Assembly (NCBI RefSeq): GCF_023898865.1
Contig: NZ_JAGSOV010000034.1
Coordinates: forward strand, 124,001-188,000
Source of the DNA: Pseudonocardia humida
Lineage (GTDB): Bacteria > Actinomycetota > Actinomycetes > Mycobacteriales > Pseudonocardiaceae
Length of the DNA: 64,000 bases
Reading direction: 5' to 3'
Part shown: piece by piece, positions 43,257 to 52,114 of the stretch
Layout of the letters: the number at the start of each line of letters is the position of its first letter
Position numbering within the stretch: the first letter of the stretch is position 1
The notes under the pieces: generated by a model
The model's database searches: none
Seen by the model: the letters and a program-made list of their open reading frames with translations, nothing else
What the model was told of the DNA's origin: nothing
Position numbers and translations under genes: made by a program

Positions 43257-44804
43257 ATGTACCTGACCCAGTCCCTGCACCGGGCGGCCCAGCAGACCCC
43301 GGACGCCGCGGCGACGATCTTCGGTGATCGGGTGCGCACCTGGTCCGAGTGCCTGGACCGGGTCGCTCGACTGGCCGCGGCGTTGCGCTCGCTCGGGGTC
43401 GGCCCGGGCGACCGGGTGGCGATCCTGGCCCTGAACTCCGACCGCTACCACGAGTACCTGTTCGCCGTACCCTGGGCCGACGGGGTGCTGACCCCGGCCA
43501 ACATCCGGTGGAGCCCGGCGGAGATCGCGTTCTCGCTGCAGGACGCCGGTGCCCGCGTGCTGCTGGTCGACGACGCGTTCGCGCCCGCGCTGCCGGCGAT
43601 CCGGGCGGCGGCCCCGGTGCTCGACACCGTGGTCTTCTGCGGGGACGGCGCCGTTCCGGAGGGCGCCCTGGCCTACGAGGACCTGCTCGCCGCGCACGAC
43701 CCGGTGCCCGACGCGCGCCGCGGCGGCGACGCGCCCGCCGGGATCTGGTACACCGGCGGCACCACCGGCACCCCCAAGGGGGTCGTGCTCAGCCACACCA
43801 ACCTGCTGATGTCCGCGCTGGGCTCGGCGGCCAGCGGGGAGTTCATGACCCCGGGCGGGCGGCTGCTGCACGCCGCCCCGATGTTCCACCTGGCCGACGG
43901 CGCGGCCTGGGTGGCCCGCAACGCCGTCGGCGGCACGCACGTCATCGTGGCGATGTTCACCCCACGCGGCGTGGCCGAGGCCATCGCCACCCACGGGGTC
44001 ACCGACGTGCTGCTGGTCCCCACGATGATCCAGATGCTGGTCGACGCCCCGGACGCCGCCGAGTTCGACCTGACCGGCCTGCGCCACCTGATCTACGGGG
44101 CCTCGCCGATCTCCGACGCGGTGCTGGAGCGGGCGGCCAAGCGGCTGCCGACCACCGAGTTCACCCAGGCCTACGGGATGACCGAGCTGTCCCCGGTCGC
44201 CACCCTGCTGCTGCCCGCCGACCACCGGGTCGACCGGCTGCGCCGCGCCGCCGGGCGGGCCGCCCCGCACGCCGAGGTCCGCATCGTCGACGCCGAGGAC
44301 ACCGAGGTCCCGCGGGGCACCGTCGGCGAGATCGTGTCCCGTGGCGGGCACGTCATGCTCGGCTACTGGAACCGGCCGGCGGAGACCGCCCAGGCCGTCC
44401 GCGACGGCTGGATGCACACCGGCGACGGCGGCTACATGGACGACGAGGGCTACGTCTTCGTCGTCGACCGGATCAAGGACATGATCGTCTCGGGCGGGGA
44501 GAACGTGTACTCGGCCGAGGTGGAGAACGCGCTGGCCAAGCACCCGGCCGTGGCGTCCTGCGCGGTGATCGGCGTCCCCGACCCGGAGTGGGGCGAGCGC
44601 GTGCACGCGGTCGTCGTGCTCGCCCCGGGCGCCGAGGCCACCCCCGAGGAGCTCCGCGAGCACACCAAGACCCTGATCGCCGGCTACAAGGCGCCGCGCA
44701 GCGCGGAGTTCGTCGACGCGCTGCCGCTCTCCGGCGCCGGCAAGATCCTCAAGCGCGAGCTGCGCGCGAAGTACTGGTCCGACGCCGACCGCGGCGTCTC
44801 CTGA
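43257..44804 (+). CDS. AMP-forming acyl-CoA synthetase 2 (FadD-like)
   Basis: A 515-residue ANL ligase. Motifs: WYTGGTTGTPKG near 162 (Gly in the place of the usual Ser), AYGMTELSPV near 305, and GDGGYMDDEGYVFVVDRIKD (read in parts) near 387. The C-terminal LPLSGAGKILKRELR carries the catalytic Lys. A TGAGGAGG ribosome site precedes the ATG. It opens a two-ligase operon under the double TetR regulator. Fatty or aromatic acids are possible substrates. Confidence 0.87.
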   Translation: MYLTQSLHRAAQQTPDAAATIFGDRVRTWSECLDRVARLAAALRSLGVGPGDRVAILALNSDRYHEYLFAVPWADGVLTPANIRWSPAEIAFSLQDAGARVLLVDDAFAPALPAIRAAAPVLDTVVFCGDGAVPEGALAYEDLLAAHDPVPDARRGGDAPAGIWYTGGTTGTPKGVVLSHTNLLMSALGSAASGEFMTPGGRLLHAAPMFHLADGAAWVARNAVGGTHVIVAMFTPRGVAEAIATHGVTDVLLVPTMIQMLVDAPDAAEFDLTGLRHLIYGASPISDAVLERAAKRLPTTEFTQAYGMTELSPVATLLLPADHRVDRLRRAAGRAAPHAEVRIVDAEDTEVPRGTVGEIVSRGGHVMLGYWNRPAETAQAVRDGWMHTGDGGYMDDEGYVFVVDRIKDMIVSGGENVYSAEVENALAKHPAVASCAVIGVPDPEWGERVHAVVVLAPGAEATPEELREHTKTLIAGYKAPRSAEFVDALPLSGAGKILKRELRAKYWSDADRGVS

Positions 44805-44815
44805 GAGGCGGCGCC

Positions 44816-46348
44816 ATGCCCACGATCCCCGACACCCTGCGCACCACGGCGGCCCGGTGCCCGCAGCGGGAGGCGCTGGTCTTCGGCGAGCGCAGGCGCA
44901 GCTACCGCGAGCTGCACGAGGAGGTCGAGCGGTCCGCGGCCGCGCTGGCCGCCGGCGGCGTCCGGCCCGGCGACCGCGTGCTGCTCATGTCCACCAACAG
45001 CGACGCGTTCGTCATCGCCGCCTACGCGGTGCTGCGCACCGGGGCGATCCTGGTGCCGGCGAACCCGAACAACGCCCCGCCCGAGCTGGCGCACCTGATC
45101 ACCGACTCGGGGGCGACGGCCCTGCTGCACGCCCCGGCGCTGACCGCCGTGGTGCGGGCGGGCGTCGAGCTGGCCGGCTCTGAGTCGACCGGTACGGCGC
45201 CGACCGTGCTCACCCTGCCCGAGCTGGCCGAGCTGGCCACCGCCGACCACCCACCGGTCACCCACGTGTGCGCGGAGGACGACGACGCGCTGCTGCTCTA
45301 CACCTCCGGCACCACCGGAGCCGCCAAGGGCGCGTTGTTCGACCACCACCGGGCGGTGTGGGTCGGGGTGAACATGGCCGGGGTGGCCGGTTACCGCGAC
45401 GGCGACCGGACGCTGCACGTCGCCCCGCTCTACCACGCCGCGCAGCTGTCGCTGATCCTGTTCGCCGGCACCCCGCTGGGGATGACCCACGTCGTCGTGC
45501 CCGGCTTCGACCCGGCCGCGGTCGCCGACGTGATGGCCGCCGAGCGCATCACGGTCTTCTTCGGCGTGCCGACGATGTACCAGTTCCTGCTGCGGCTGCC
45601 CGACCTCGCCTCCCGGGACCTGTCCGCCTGGCGGGTGGGCATGTTCGGGGCCGCGCCGATGCCGGCCGACGCGGTCCGCGCGCTGGTCGCGGCGCTGCCC
45701 GAGGTCGAGCTGTACCAGCTGTGCGGGCAGACCGAGGCCGGGCCGGGCGGGATCTTCGCCGGTCCCGCGGAGGTCGCCGCCCGTCCCGACGCCAGCGGTC
45801 GGTACGCCATCCCGAACACCGAGGCCCGGGTCGTCGACACGGACGGCCGCGACGTCGAGCCCGGCACGGTCGGCGAGCTGGTGCTGCGCGGCGAGACCGT
45901 GATGAAGGGCTACTGGAACCGGCCAGAGGCCACCGCCGAGACGATCCGCGACGGCTGGCTGCACACCGGCGACCTGGCCCTGCTCGACGCCGACGGCTAC
46001 ATCACCCTGGTCGACCGACTCAAGGACATGATCATCACCGGGGCCCGCAACGTCTACTCGGTGGAGGTCGAGGGCGCGCTGGCCGGGCATCCCGACGTGC
46101 TCGACGTCGCCGTGATCGGCATCCCGCACCCGGACTACGGCGAGAGCATCCTGGCCGTGGTGGTCCCGGTGGAGGGCCGCGAGCCGACCCTGGAGTCGCT
46201 GCGGGCCTGGGCGAAGGAGCGCATCGCCGGCTACAAGGCGCCGCACGCGATGGTGGTGCACCCGATCCCGCGCAACCCGTCGGGGAAGATCCAGAAGCAC
46301 CTGCTGCGCGCCGAGCTGGCGAAGGTCGCCGAGCCCGTCACCGGGTGA
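44816..46348 (+). CDS. AMP-forming acyl-CoA synthetase 3 (FadD-like)
   Basis: A 510-residue ANL ligase. Motifs: LLYTSGTTGAAKGALF near 161, LCGQTEAGPGG near 303, TGDLALLDADGYITLVDR near 384 and RNPSGKIQKHLLR near 483. It follows ligase 2 by 11 bases and is similar in length and order of blocks, but the two are diverged, so the substrates may differ. Its last 11 bases overlap the end of the convergent hydratase gene. Confidence 0.87.
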   Translation: MPTIPDTLRTTAARCPQREALVFGERRRSYRELHEEVERSAAALAAGGVRPGDRVLLMSTNSDAFVIAAYAVLRTGAILVPANPNNAPPELAHLITDSGATALLHAPALTAVVRAGVELAGSESTGTAPTVLTLPELAELATADHPPVTHVCAEDDDALLLYTSGTTGAAKGALFDHHRAVWVGVNMAGVAGYRDGDRTLHVAPLYHAAQLSLILFAGTPLGMTHVVVPGFDPAAVADVMAAERITVFFGVPTMYQFLLRLPDLASRDLSAWRVGMFGAAPMPADAVRALVAALPEVELYQLCGQTEAGPGGIFAGPAEVAARPDASGRYAIPNTEARVVDTDGRDVEPGTVGELVLRGETVMKGYWNRPEATAETIRDGWLHTGDLALLDADGYITLVDRLKDMIITGARNVYSVEVEGALAGHPDVLDVAVIGIPHPDYGESILAVVVPVEGREPTLESLRAWAKERIAGYKAPHAMVVHPIPRNPSGKIQKHLLRAELAKVAEPVTG

Positions 46349-47141
46349 GCGGGGCGAACCGCGGCGCGCGGCGCTGCAGGAACGCCCCGATGCCCTCGGC
46401 GCAGTCCGGCCCGCCGATCAGCTCCGCGATCGCCGCGCTCTCCGCGTCGGAGGCGGCGGCCGGGTCGGCGGGGGTCGCGGCCAGCAGCGCCCGGGTCACC
46501 GCCACCGCCCGGGGCGAGGTGCGCTCGGCGAGCTCGTGGGCGTAGCGCTGCGCGGCGCCCAGCACGTCCGCGGCCGGGAGCACCCGGGTCACCAGGCCGG
46601 CCGCCAGTGCCTCGGCCGCGTCGACGGTCCGGCCCGACAGCAGCCAGTCCGTCGCGCGCCCGGCCCCCACCAGCCGGGGCAGGTAGTGGGTGGACGCGCC
46701 TTCCGGGCACACCCCGAGGCGGGTGAACGGGAACGCGAAGCGCGCGGTGTCGGCGGCGAACCGGACGTCGGCGGCCAGGGTGATCGTCGCACCGCCGCCG
46801 ACGGCGTCGCCGTTGACCGCCACGACCACCGGGGTCGCCATGGCCGCGATCAGCAGGGTGACCCGGCCGGCCGGCTCCCGGTAGCCGGGCCGGTCGGCGC
46901 CGTCGGCGACCAGCAACCGGCGCAGCGAGTCGGGCCCCTCGCTCAGGTCGGCGCCCACCGAGAACGACCGCCCGGCCCCGGTGAGCACGACCGCGCGGAC
47001 GGCCGGGTCGGCGTCGCAGGCGCACAGGGCCTCGACGAGGGCGTCGGCGAAGCCGCCGGACAGCGCGTTGCGCTGCCCGCGGTCGAGGGTCAGCGTGGCG
47101 ACCGGCCCGTCGTCGGTCCGGCCCACCGTGCCGTCAGCCAC
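46338..47141 (-). CDS. Enoyl-CoA hydratase/isomerase family protein
   Basis: A 267-residue crotonase-fold protein, last gene of a leftward operon. The oxyanion strands read GRSFSVGADLSEG near 58 and AVNGDAVGGGATITLAADVR (in parts) near 103-122. The catalytic Glu at the usual hydratase position appears as FTRLGVCPEGASTHYLPRL (near 140-158), with Pro-Glu-Gly retained. The ATG start overlaps the SDR stop by eight bases. It should hydrate or isomerise the enoyl-CoA made by the upstream enzymes. Confidence 0.85.
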   Translation of the reverse strand: MADGTVGRTDDGPVATLTLDRGQRNALSGGFADALVEALCACDADPAVRAVVLTGAGRSFSVGADLSEGPDSLRRLLVADGADRPGYREPAGRVTLLIAAMATPVVVAVNGDAVGGGATITLAADVRFAADTARFAFPFTRLGVCPEGASTHYLPRLVGAGRATDWLLSGRTVDAAEALAAGLVTRVLPAADVLGAAQRYAHELAERTSPRAVAVTRALLAATPADPAAASDAESAAIAELIGGPDCAEGIGAFLQRRAPRFAPLTR

Positions 47142-47967
47142 CGAACCCGCCGCCGCACACCAGCACCTGCCCGCTGACGTAGTCGCTCTCCGGGATGCAC
47201 AGCAGGTACACCGCGCCGGCGGCCTCGGCCGGGGTGCCGGCCCGGCCCAGTGGGATGCCGGTCTCCAGCTGCGCGAGCAGGTCGGGGTTCACCCCGACCC
47301 GGATCCGCCGGCCCCCGACGTCGATGCTGGCGTCGCCGCCGGCCGCGGCCTCGGTGAGCCGGGTGCGGATCAGCCCGAACGCCACGCAGTTCACCGTGAC
47401 GTCGTAGCGGCCCCACTCCTTGGCCAGGGTCCTGGTCAGCCCGGTGACCCCGGCCTTGGCCGAGCTGTAGTTGGCCTGCCCGGCGTTGCCGGTGGTGCCG
47501 GCGATCGAGGAGATGTTCACGACCTTGCGGGTCACCCGGGGCCCGCCGGCGGCCCGCTCGACCCTGACCGCGGCACTGATCACCGGCTGGGCGGCGCGCA
47601 GGATCCGGAACGGGGCCTTGAGGTGGACGTCGAGGATGTCGTCCCACTGCTCGTCGGACATCTTCTGCAGCACGCCGTCCCAGGTGTAGCCGGCGTTGTT
47701 GACCACGATGTGCAGCCCGCCGAAGGTGTCCACGGCGGTGCCGACGAACCGCTCGGCGAACCCGTCCGCGGTCACGCTGCCCGGGCAGGTCGTGGCCCTG
47801 CCGCCGGCCGCGGTGATGTCGGCGGCGGTCCGCTCGGCGACGTCGGGGTCCAGGTCGTTGACCACGACGGCGGCGCCGGCCGCGGCCAGCTTGAGCGCGA
47901 TCTCGCGGCCGATGCCGCGACCGGAGCCGGAGACCAGGGCGACCCGGTCGGCGAGCGGGCTGGTCAC
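47134..47967 (-). CDS. SDR dehydrogenase (3-hydroxyacyl-CoA type)
   Basis: A 277-residue SDR: SGSGRGIGREIA near 13-24, NNAGYTWDGVLQKMSDEQWD near 87, Ser-Tyr-Lys within NISSIAGTTGNAGQANYSSA and the following K near 145-165, and GQVLVCGGGF at the end. The resemblance to FabG- and HSD10-like enzymes plus the neighbours suggest oxidation of a 3-hydroxyacyl-CoA. The GTG start overlaps the MaoC stop by four bases, so it is translated with it. Confidence 0.83.
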   Translation of the reverse strand: MTSPLADRVALVSGSGRGIGREIALKLAAAGAAVVVNDLDPDVAERTAADITAAGGRATTCPGSVTADGFAERFVGTAVDTFGGLHIVVNNAGYTWDGVLQKMSDEQWDDILDVHLKAPFRILRAAQPVISAAVRVERAAGGPRVTRKVVNISSIAGTTGNAGQANYSSAKAGVTGLTRTLAKEWGRYDVTVNCVAFGLIRTRLTEAAAGGDASIDVGGRRIRVGVNPDLLAQLETGIPLGRAGTPAEAAGAVYLLCIPESDYVSGQVLVCGGGFGG

Positions 47968-48386
47968 GATTCCTCCAGGGCGATGGTGGCGGTCCCGGTC
48001 AGGGTGGTGGTGCCGTCGGCGAGGACGACCGCGAGTTCGACCTCGGCCCGGCGCTCGCCGTCGACCTCGGTGATCGCGGCGACCCGGCCGGTGCAGGTCG
48101 GCTGCCCGTGCACCGGGGTGACGGCGACGAACCGGGTGGCCAACGAGCGGATGCGGCGCTGGTCGACCCACCCGGTCAGCAGCCGGCCGAGGTAGGCCAT
48201 GGACAGCATCCCGTGGGCGAACACGTCGTCCAGGCCGGCGGAGCGGGCCACGTCGAGGTCGAGGTGGATGGGGTTCAGGTCGCCGGACGCGGGACCGAAC
48301 AGCGCCAGCGTGGTGCGACTGATCGGCGGCAGCGCCAGCGGCGGCAGCTCGGTGCCGACGGTGACGCCGTGCAGCGCGGTGCTCAA
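47964..48386 (-). CDS. MaoC-like hydratase subunit (complete hydratase motif)
   Basis: A 140-residue hot-dog protein. It carries the hydratase-2 motif in FGPASGDLNPIHLD near 30-43 and AHGMLSMAYLGRLL near 58, with Asp and His in place. The start is a TTG that overlaps the preceding stop as TTGA, an uncommon but clear coupling; no ATG or GTG fits. It pairs with the next gene upstream, which lacks this motif, in the heterodimer style of ChsH1/ChsH2 or HadA/HadB. Confidence 0.78.
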   Translation of the reverse strand: MSTALHGVTVGTELPPLALPPISRTTLALFGPASGDLNPIHLDLDVARSAGLDDVFAHGMLSMAYLGRLLTGWVDQRRIRSLATRFVAVTPVHGQPTCTGRVAAITEVDGERRAEVELAVVLADGTTTLTGTATIALEES

Positions 48387-48850
48387 GACGAGATCCCCCG
48401 GACGACGAGGGTCTCGCGCAGGTCGGCGACGGGGTCGCCGTCGGTGCGGCGCACCGCGGTCTCGCGGACGAGGAACTGCAGCGCCCCGCCCTTGCGGCTG
48501 AACACGTCGGCGATGCGCGGGGCGAGGGTCAGCGTGTCGCCGGCGTGCGCGAGGGCGTGGTAGGTGAAGGCCTGGTCGCCGTGCAGCACCGCGCGCAGGT
48601 CGACGCCCAGCTCGGCGATCCAACCGAAGTCCTGCTCGGGCCCACGGCCCAGGCCGACGCCGAACAGGAACGTCGGCGGCACCGGCAGGTCGGGGTGGCC
48701 GGCCGTGCGGGCGGCGTCGAGGTCGGTGTAGACGGCGTCGGTCTCGCCGATGGCCAGCGCGAACGACCGCAGCCGCCCGCGCTCGACCTCGACCTCCCGC
48801 TCCGGGAGCACCCGCCCGACCACCGACGGGTCGATCGCGGCCGGGCTCAC
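48383..48850 (-). CDS. MaoC-like N-terminal (FAS1-type) dehydratase subunit
   Basis: A 155-residue hot-dog protein of the MaoC_dehydrat_N type. It shows GRVLPEREVEVERGRLRSFA near 11-30 and PVPPTFLFGVGLG near 57, but no D-x-N-P-x-H active site, so it should be the structural half of a dehydratase with the next gene. The GTG overlaps the thiolase stop by four bases. Confidence 0.8.
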   Translation of the reverse strand: MSPAAIDPSVVGRVLPEREVEVERGRLRSFALAIGETDAVYTDLDAARTAGHPDLPVPPTFLFGVGLGRGPEQDFGWIAELGVDLRAVLHGDQAFTYHALAHAGDTLTLAPRIADVFSRKGGALQFLVRETAVRRTDGDPVADLRETLVVRGISS

Positions 48851-50037
48851 GCCGCCACCCGCTCGTACAGCGTGACGACGCAGGCCCCGCCCAGGCCCAG
48901 GTTGTGCTGCAGGGCCAGCGACACCCCGTCGACCTGGCGGGGACCGGCGGTGCCGCGCAGCTGCCACACCAGCTCGGCGCACTGCGCGAGCCCGGTGGCG
49001 CCCAGCGGGTGGCCCTTGGACAGCAGCCCGCCCGAGGGGTTGGTGACCACCCGTCCGCCGTAGGTGTTGTCGCCGTCGAGCACGAACTTCTCCGCCGAGC
49101 CCTCCGGGGTCAGCCCGAGCGCCTCGTAGGTGATCAGCTCGTTGGTGGCGAAGCAGTCGTGCAGCTCGACGACCCCGATGTCCTCGGGCCCGACCCCGGC
49201 CGCCTCGTAGACCTGCCCGGCGGCGGCCACCGCCATGTCGTAGCCGACGACGCGGCGCATGTCGGCGGCGTCGAACGTGCTGGCCGTGTCGGTGGTCATC
49301 GCCTGCGCCCGGACCACCACCGAGGCGTCCAGCCCGTGCCGGCGGGCGAAGTCGGCGCTGCACACCACGGCGGCGGCCGCGCCGCAGGTGGGCGGGCAGC
49401 ACATCAGCCGGGTGAGCGGGCCGTGCACGGCCGGGGAGGCGAGCACCTCCTCCTCGGTGACCTGCTCGCGGAAAACCGCGTAGGGGTTGTGCGCGGCGTG
49501 CCGGCGGGCCTTGACCGCGATCTTCGCGAACGTCGATCGATCGGTGCCGAACCGCTCCATGTGCTCCCGGCCCGCGCCGCCGAAGAACTGCGCGGCGAAC
49601 GGTGCGGTGTCGTCGGGCTCCTGCAGGGCGTCGCGGGCCGCCTCGAACCGGGCGAAGGGCGAGGTGCGGTCGGTGAACCCGACGCCGAGCGCGCCGTTGA
49701 CCATCTGCTCGAACCCGACCGCCAGCACGCACTCGGCGGCTCCGCTCGCGACGGCCTGCCGGGCCAGGAACAGCGCCGAGGACCCGGTCGAGCAGTTGTT
49801 GTTCACGTTGACGACGGGGATCCCGGTGAGCCCGACGCCGTAGAGGGCGTTCTGGCCGGACGTGGAGTCGCCGTAGACGTAGCCGACGTAGGCCTGTTCG
49901 ACCAGCGCGTAGTCCAGGCCGGCGTCGACGAGGGCCGCCCGGGTCGCCTGCTCCCCCATCCGCTCGTACCCGACCGCCTCCCGCGGCTTGGTGAAGGGCA
50001 CCATCCCGACCCCGGCGACGTGCACTGCTCGGCTCAT
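48847..50037 (-). CDS. SCPx-type thiolase / lipid-transfer protein
   Basis: A 396-residue thiolase-fold protein of the SCPx/Ltp group. The catalytic Cys is in NNNCSTGSSAL near 83-93, and the His in KGHPLGATGLAQ near 344. A VVELHDCFATNELI stretch near 289 is typical of the group. SCPx thiolases cleave branched 3-ketoacyl-CoA esters, for example in sterol side chains; some relatives act as aldolases. Two in-frame ATGs exist at 50043 and 50037. The second is preferred because GGGAGGA lies seven bases before it. It is the first gene of the leftward operon. Confidence 0.83.
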   Translation of the reverse strand: MSRAVHVAGVGMVPFTKPREAVGYERMGEQATRAALVDAGLDYALVEQAYVGYVYGDSTSGQNALYGVGLTGIPVVNVNNNCSTGSSALFLARQAVASGAAECVLAVGFEQMVNGALGVGFTDRTSPFARFEAARDALQEPDDTAPFAAQFFGGAGREHMERFGTDRSTFAKIAVKARRHAAHNPYAVFREQVTEEEVLASPAVHGPLTRLMCCPPTCGAAAAVVCSADFARRHGLDASVVVRAQAMTTDTASTFDAADMRRVVGYDMAVAAAGQVYEAAGVGPEDIGVVELHDCFATNELITYEALGLTPEGSAEKFVLDGDNTYGGRVVTNPSGGLLSKGHPLGATGLAQCAELVWQLRGTAGPRQVDGVSLALQHNLGLGGACVVTLYERVAA

Positions 50038-50232
50038 GGGCATTCCTCCCGTCGGTGCGCAGACCCGTCATCGGACCCACCGTCTGAGCTAACCACGATT
50101 CACTTATCGACTCCAGTGCCGGAGCCGGGCCGCCGACGGCGAGCCCGCGACCCCCGGAGACCCCGACCACACCTCCCCTCGCACCCCCGATCTGTGCGTG
50201 CGGGACCGCGGACCGGCTCGTAGCGTCGCGGG

Positions 50233-51030
50233 ATGACCGAGGAACGCGTCCGGATCTACGGCATGGACGTCCACGTCTCCGTGCGTCCCGCACCCGACGC
50301 GGCCACCCCCCTGCTGCTGCTGATGGGCATCGGCGGCAACACCGAGATGTGGCACCCGCTGCGCGACCTGCTCGGCGCCGACCGGACCACCGTCGCGTTC
50401 GACATCCCCGGGACGGGGCGCTCGGCCACCCCGCCCGTGCCGCTGCCGCTGCCGCTGCTCGGCAGGATCGCGACCCGGGTGCTCGACCACGCCGGCATCG
50501 ACCGGGCCGACGTGCTCGGCGTGTCCTGGGGCGGGCTCCTCGCCCAGCAGGTCGCCCTCGCCCACCGCAAGCGGGTCCGCCGCGTGGTGCTGGCCAGCAC
50601 GCACTTCGGGATGGCGAGCGTGCCCGCCACCCCGACTGCCCTGCGGACGCTGCTGTCCACCCGCCGCTACCGCGACGTGGACGCCTTCGCCGAGGCACTG
50701 GCCCACTTCGGCGGCGGACCGGGCCGCGACGTCGAAGGCATGCGCGGGCACATCGCGGCCCGCCTCGCCCATCCGCCGACCCGGCGCGGCTACTGGTACC
50801 AGATGCTGTCGATCTCGACGTGGTCGAGCCTGCCGCTGCTGCCGCTCCTGCGGCGACCGACCCTGCTCCTGGCCGGTGACGACGACCCCGCCGTCCCGGC
50901 GATCAACGCCCGGATCATGGCGAAGCTGCTCCCCGACGCCGAGCTCGTCGTCGTGCCCGGCGGCGGCCACCTCATGCTGTTCGACCGCGCGCGGGAGATC
51001 GCCCCGGTGATCAGGCGCTTCCTGGCCTGA
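50233..51030 (+). CDS. Alpha/beta hydrolase
   Basis: A 265-residue hydrolase. The nucleophile elbow GVSWGG has Ser98, the acid is expected in GDDDPAVP near 217, and the His in GGGHLMLF near 244. The oxyanion region LLLLMGIGGNTEMW near 27-40 recalls intracellular polyhydroxyalkanoate depolymerases of the PhaZ type. It has no signal peptide. It stands divergent from the thiolase operon and converges on the DHDPS-family gene with no bases between the stops. Confidence 0.8.
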   Translation: MTEERVRIYGMDVHVSVRPAPDAATPLLLLMGIGGNTEMWHPLRDLLGADRTTVAFDIPGTGRSATPPVPLPLPLLGRIATRVLDHAGIDRADVLGVSWGGLLAQQVALAHRKRVRRVVLASTHFGMASVPATPTALRTLLSTRRYRDVDAFAEALAHFGGGPGRDVEGMRGHIAARLAHPPTRRGYWYQMLSISTWSSLPLLPLLRRPTLLLAGDDDPAVPAINARIMAKLLPDAELVVVPGGGHLMLFDRAREIAPVIRRFLA

Positions 51031-51960
51031 TCAGGCCCAGCGCAGGGCGAGCGCGTCGCGGCTCCTGGCCAGGTCCAGCAGCTCCTCCCGGGTGCGCGGG
51101 CCGATCTCGGGGAACGGGGCCCGCGTCCGGGCCGAGCCGATGACCCCGCCCTCGGCGAGCAGGATCTTGGCCGCGGCCAGGCCGCACTGGCGGTTCTCGT
51201 AGTGGATCAGCGGCAGGACCCGCTCCCACGCCTCGACGGCGCCGGCGCGGTCGCCCGCGTGGTAGCGGGCGACGACAGCGGCCAGTGCCTCGGGGACGGT
51301 CGCCGAGGACATGGTGGCCAGCACACCGGCGTCGAGGTCGGGGACCAGCGTCACGGCCTCCTCGCCGTCGTAGAGCCCCGGCAGGTCGTCCCCGGCCGCG
51401 GCGCGCAGGGCGCGGACCTTCGCGGCCGTGCGCGGCACCTCGATCTTGGCGTGCCGGACCTGCGGGACCTCCCGGGCGAGCCGGGCGATGAGCGGCACCG
51501 GCAGCGGGGTCGGGCTCATCGGCGCGTCCTGCAGCATGATCTCGATGTCGAGCCCGTCGGCGACCCTGCGGAAGTAGTCGAGCACTCCGTCCTCGGGCAC
51601 GACCATCGTGGCCCCGAAGAACGGGGCCATCACCATGACCATCGCGGCCCCGCGCTGCAGCGCGTCCCGGTTGCGCTCGCGCGTGATGCGCGCGCTGTAG
51701 GAGCTGGTCGTGACGATCACCGGGACGCGCCCGGCCACCTGGTCCAGCGTGGCCTCGAGGACCTGCAGGCGCTCGGCGTCGGTGAGCGAGAACTGCTCGG
51801 AGAAGTTGGCCAGCACGCAGATCGCCGCGGACCCGGCGTCGACCAGGAACTCCGCGACCCGGCGCTGCCCGTGCAGGTCGAGCGACTCGTCGTCGCGGAA
51901 CACCGTGGGCGCTACCGGCAGCACCCCGCGCAGCCCCTCCCGGGGGACCGCGGCGCTCAC
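51031..51960 (-). CDS. Dihydrodipicolinate synthase family protein
   Basis: A 309-residue TIM-barrel aldolase. The Schiff-base Lys is seen in VRHAKIEVPRT near 170, but the partner Tyr position of true synthases (normally LYN near 135) reads MLQDAP, so a different reaction is likely. Relatives are KDG or keto-sugar-acid aldolases and dehydratases. The GTG at 51960 with GGGGGGAGG upstream was preferred over a longer frame. It lies 17 kb from the kdu operon, so the link to KDG is only a suggestion. Confidence 0.8.
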   Translation of the reverse strand: MSAAVPREGLRGVLPVAPTVFRDDESLDLHGQRRVAEFLVDAGSAAICVLANFSEQFSLTDAERLQVLEATLDQVAGRVPVIVTTSSYSARITRERNRDALQRGAAMVMVMAPFFGATMVVPEDGVLDYFRRVADGLDIEIMLQDAPMSPTPLPVPLIARLAREVPQVRHAKIEVPRTAAKVRALRAAAGDDLPGLYDGEEAVTLVPDLDAGVLATMSSATVPEALAAVVARYHAGDRAGAVEAWERVLPLIHYENRQCGLAAAKILLAEGGVIGSARTRAPFPEIGPRTREELLDLARSRDALALRWA

Positions 51961-52114
51961 CGGGCCTCCCCCCGACCCTCGACCGGCTCGTGGCTGCGGA
52001 GCTGCGGAGTCCTCGCGGCGGGCGTCACGCTTGCACACCGTACGAGCAGCACCCCCCGGGGACCGAGCCCGTTCGGCGATCGCGCCCCGGGGGCGCTCGG
52101 CCTGGTCACCAGGG

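Noticed and set aside
51024..51037. Perfect 14-base palindrome GGCCTGATCAGGCC
   Set aside because: It sits on two abutting stop codons of convergent genes, both ending in Ala-stop, so the symmetry follows from coding. The stem is short for a terminator.
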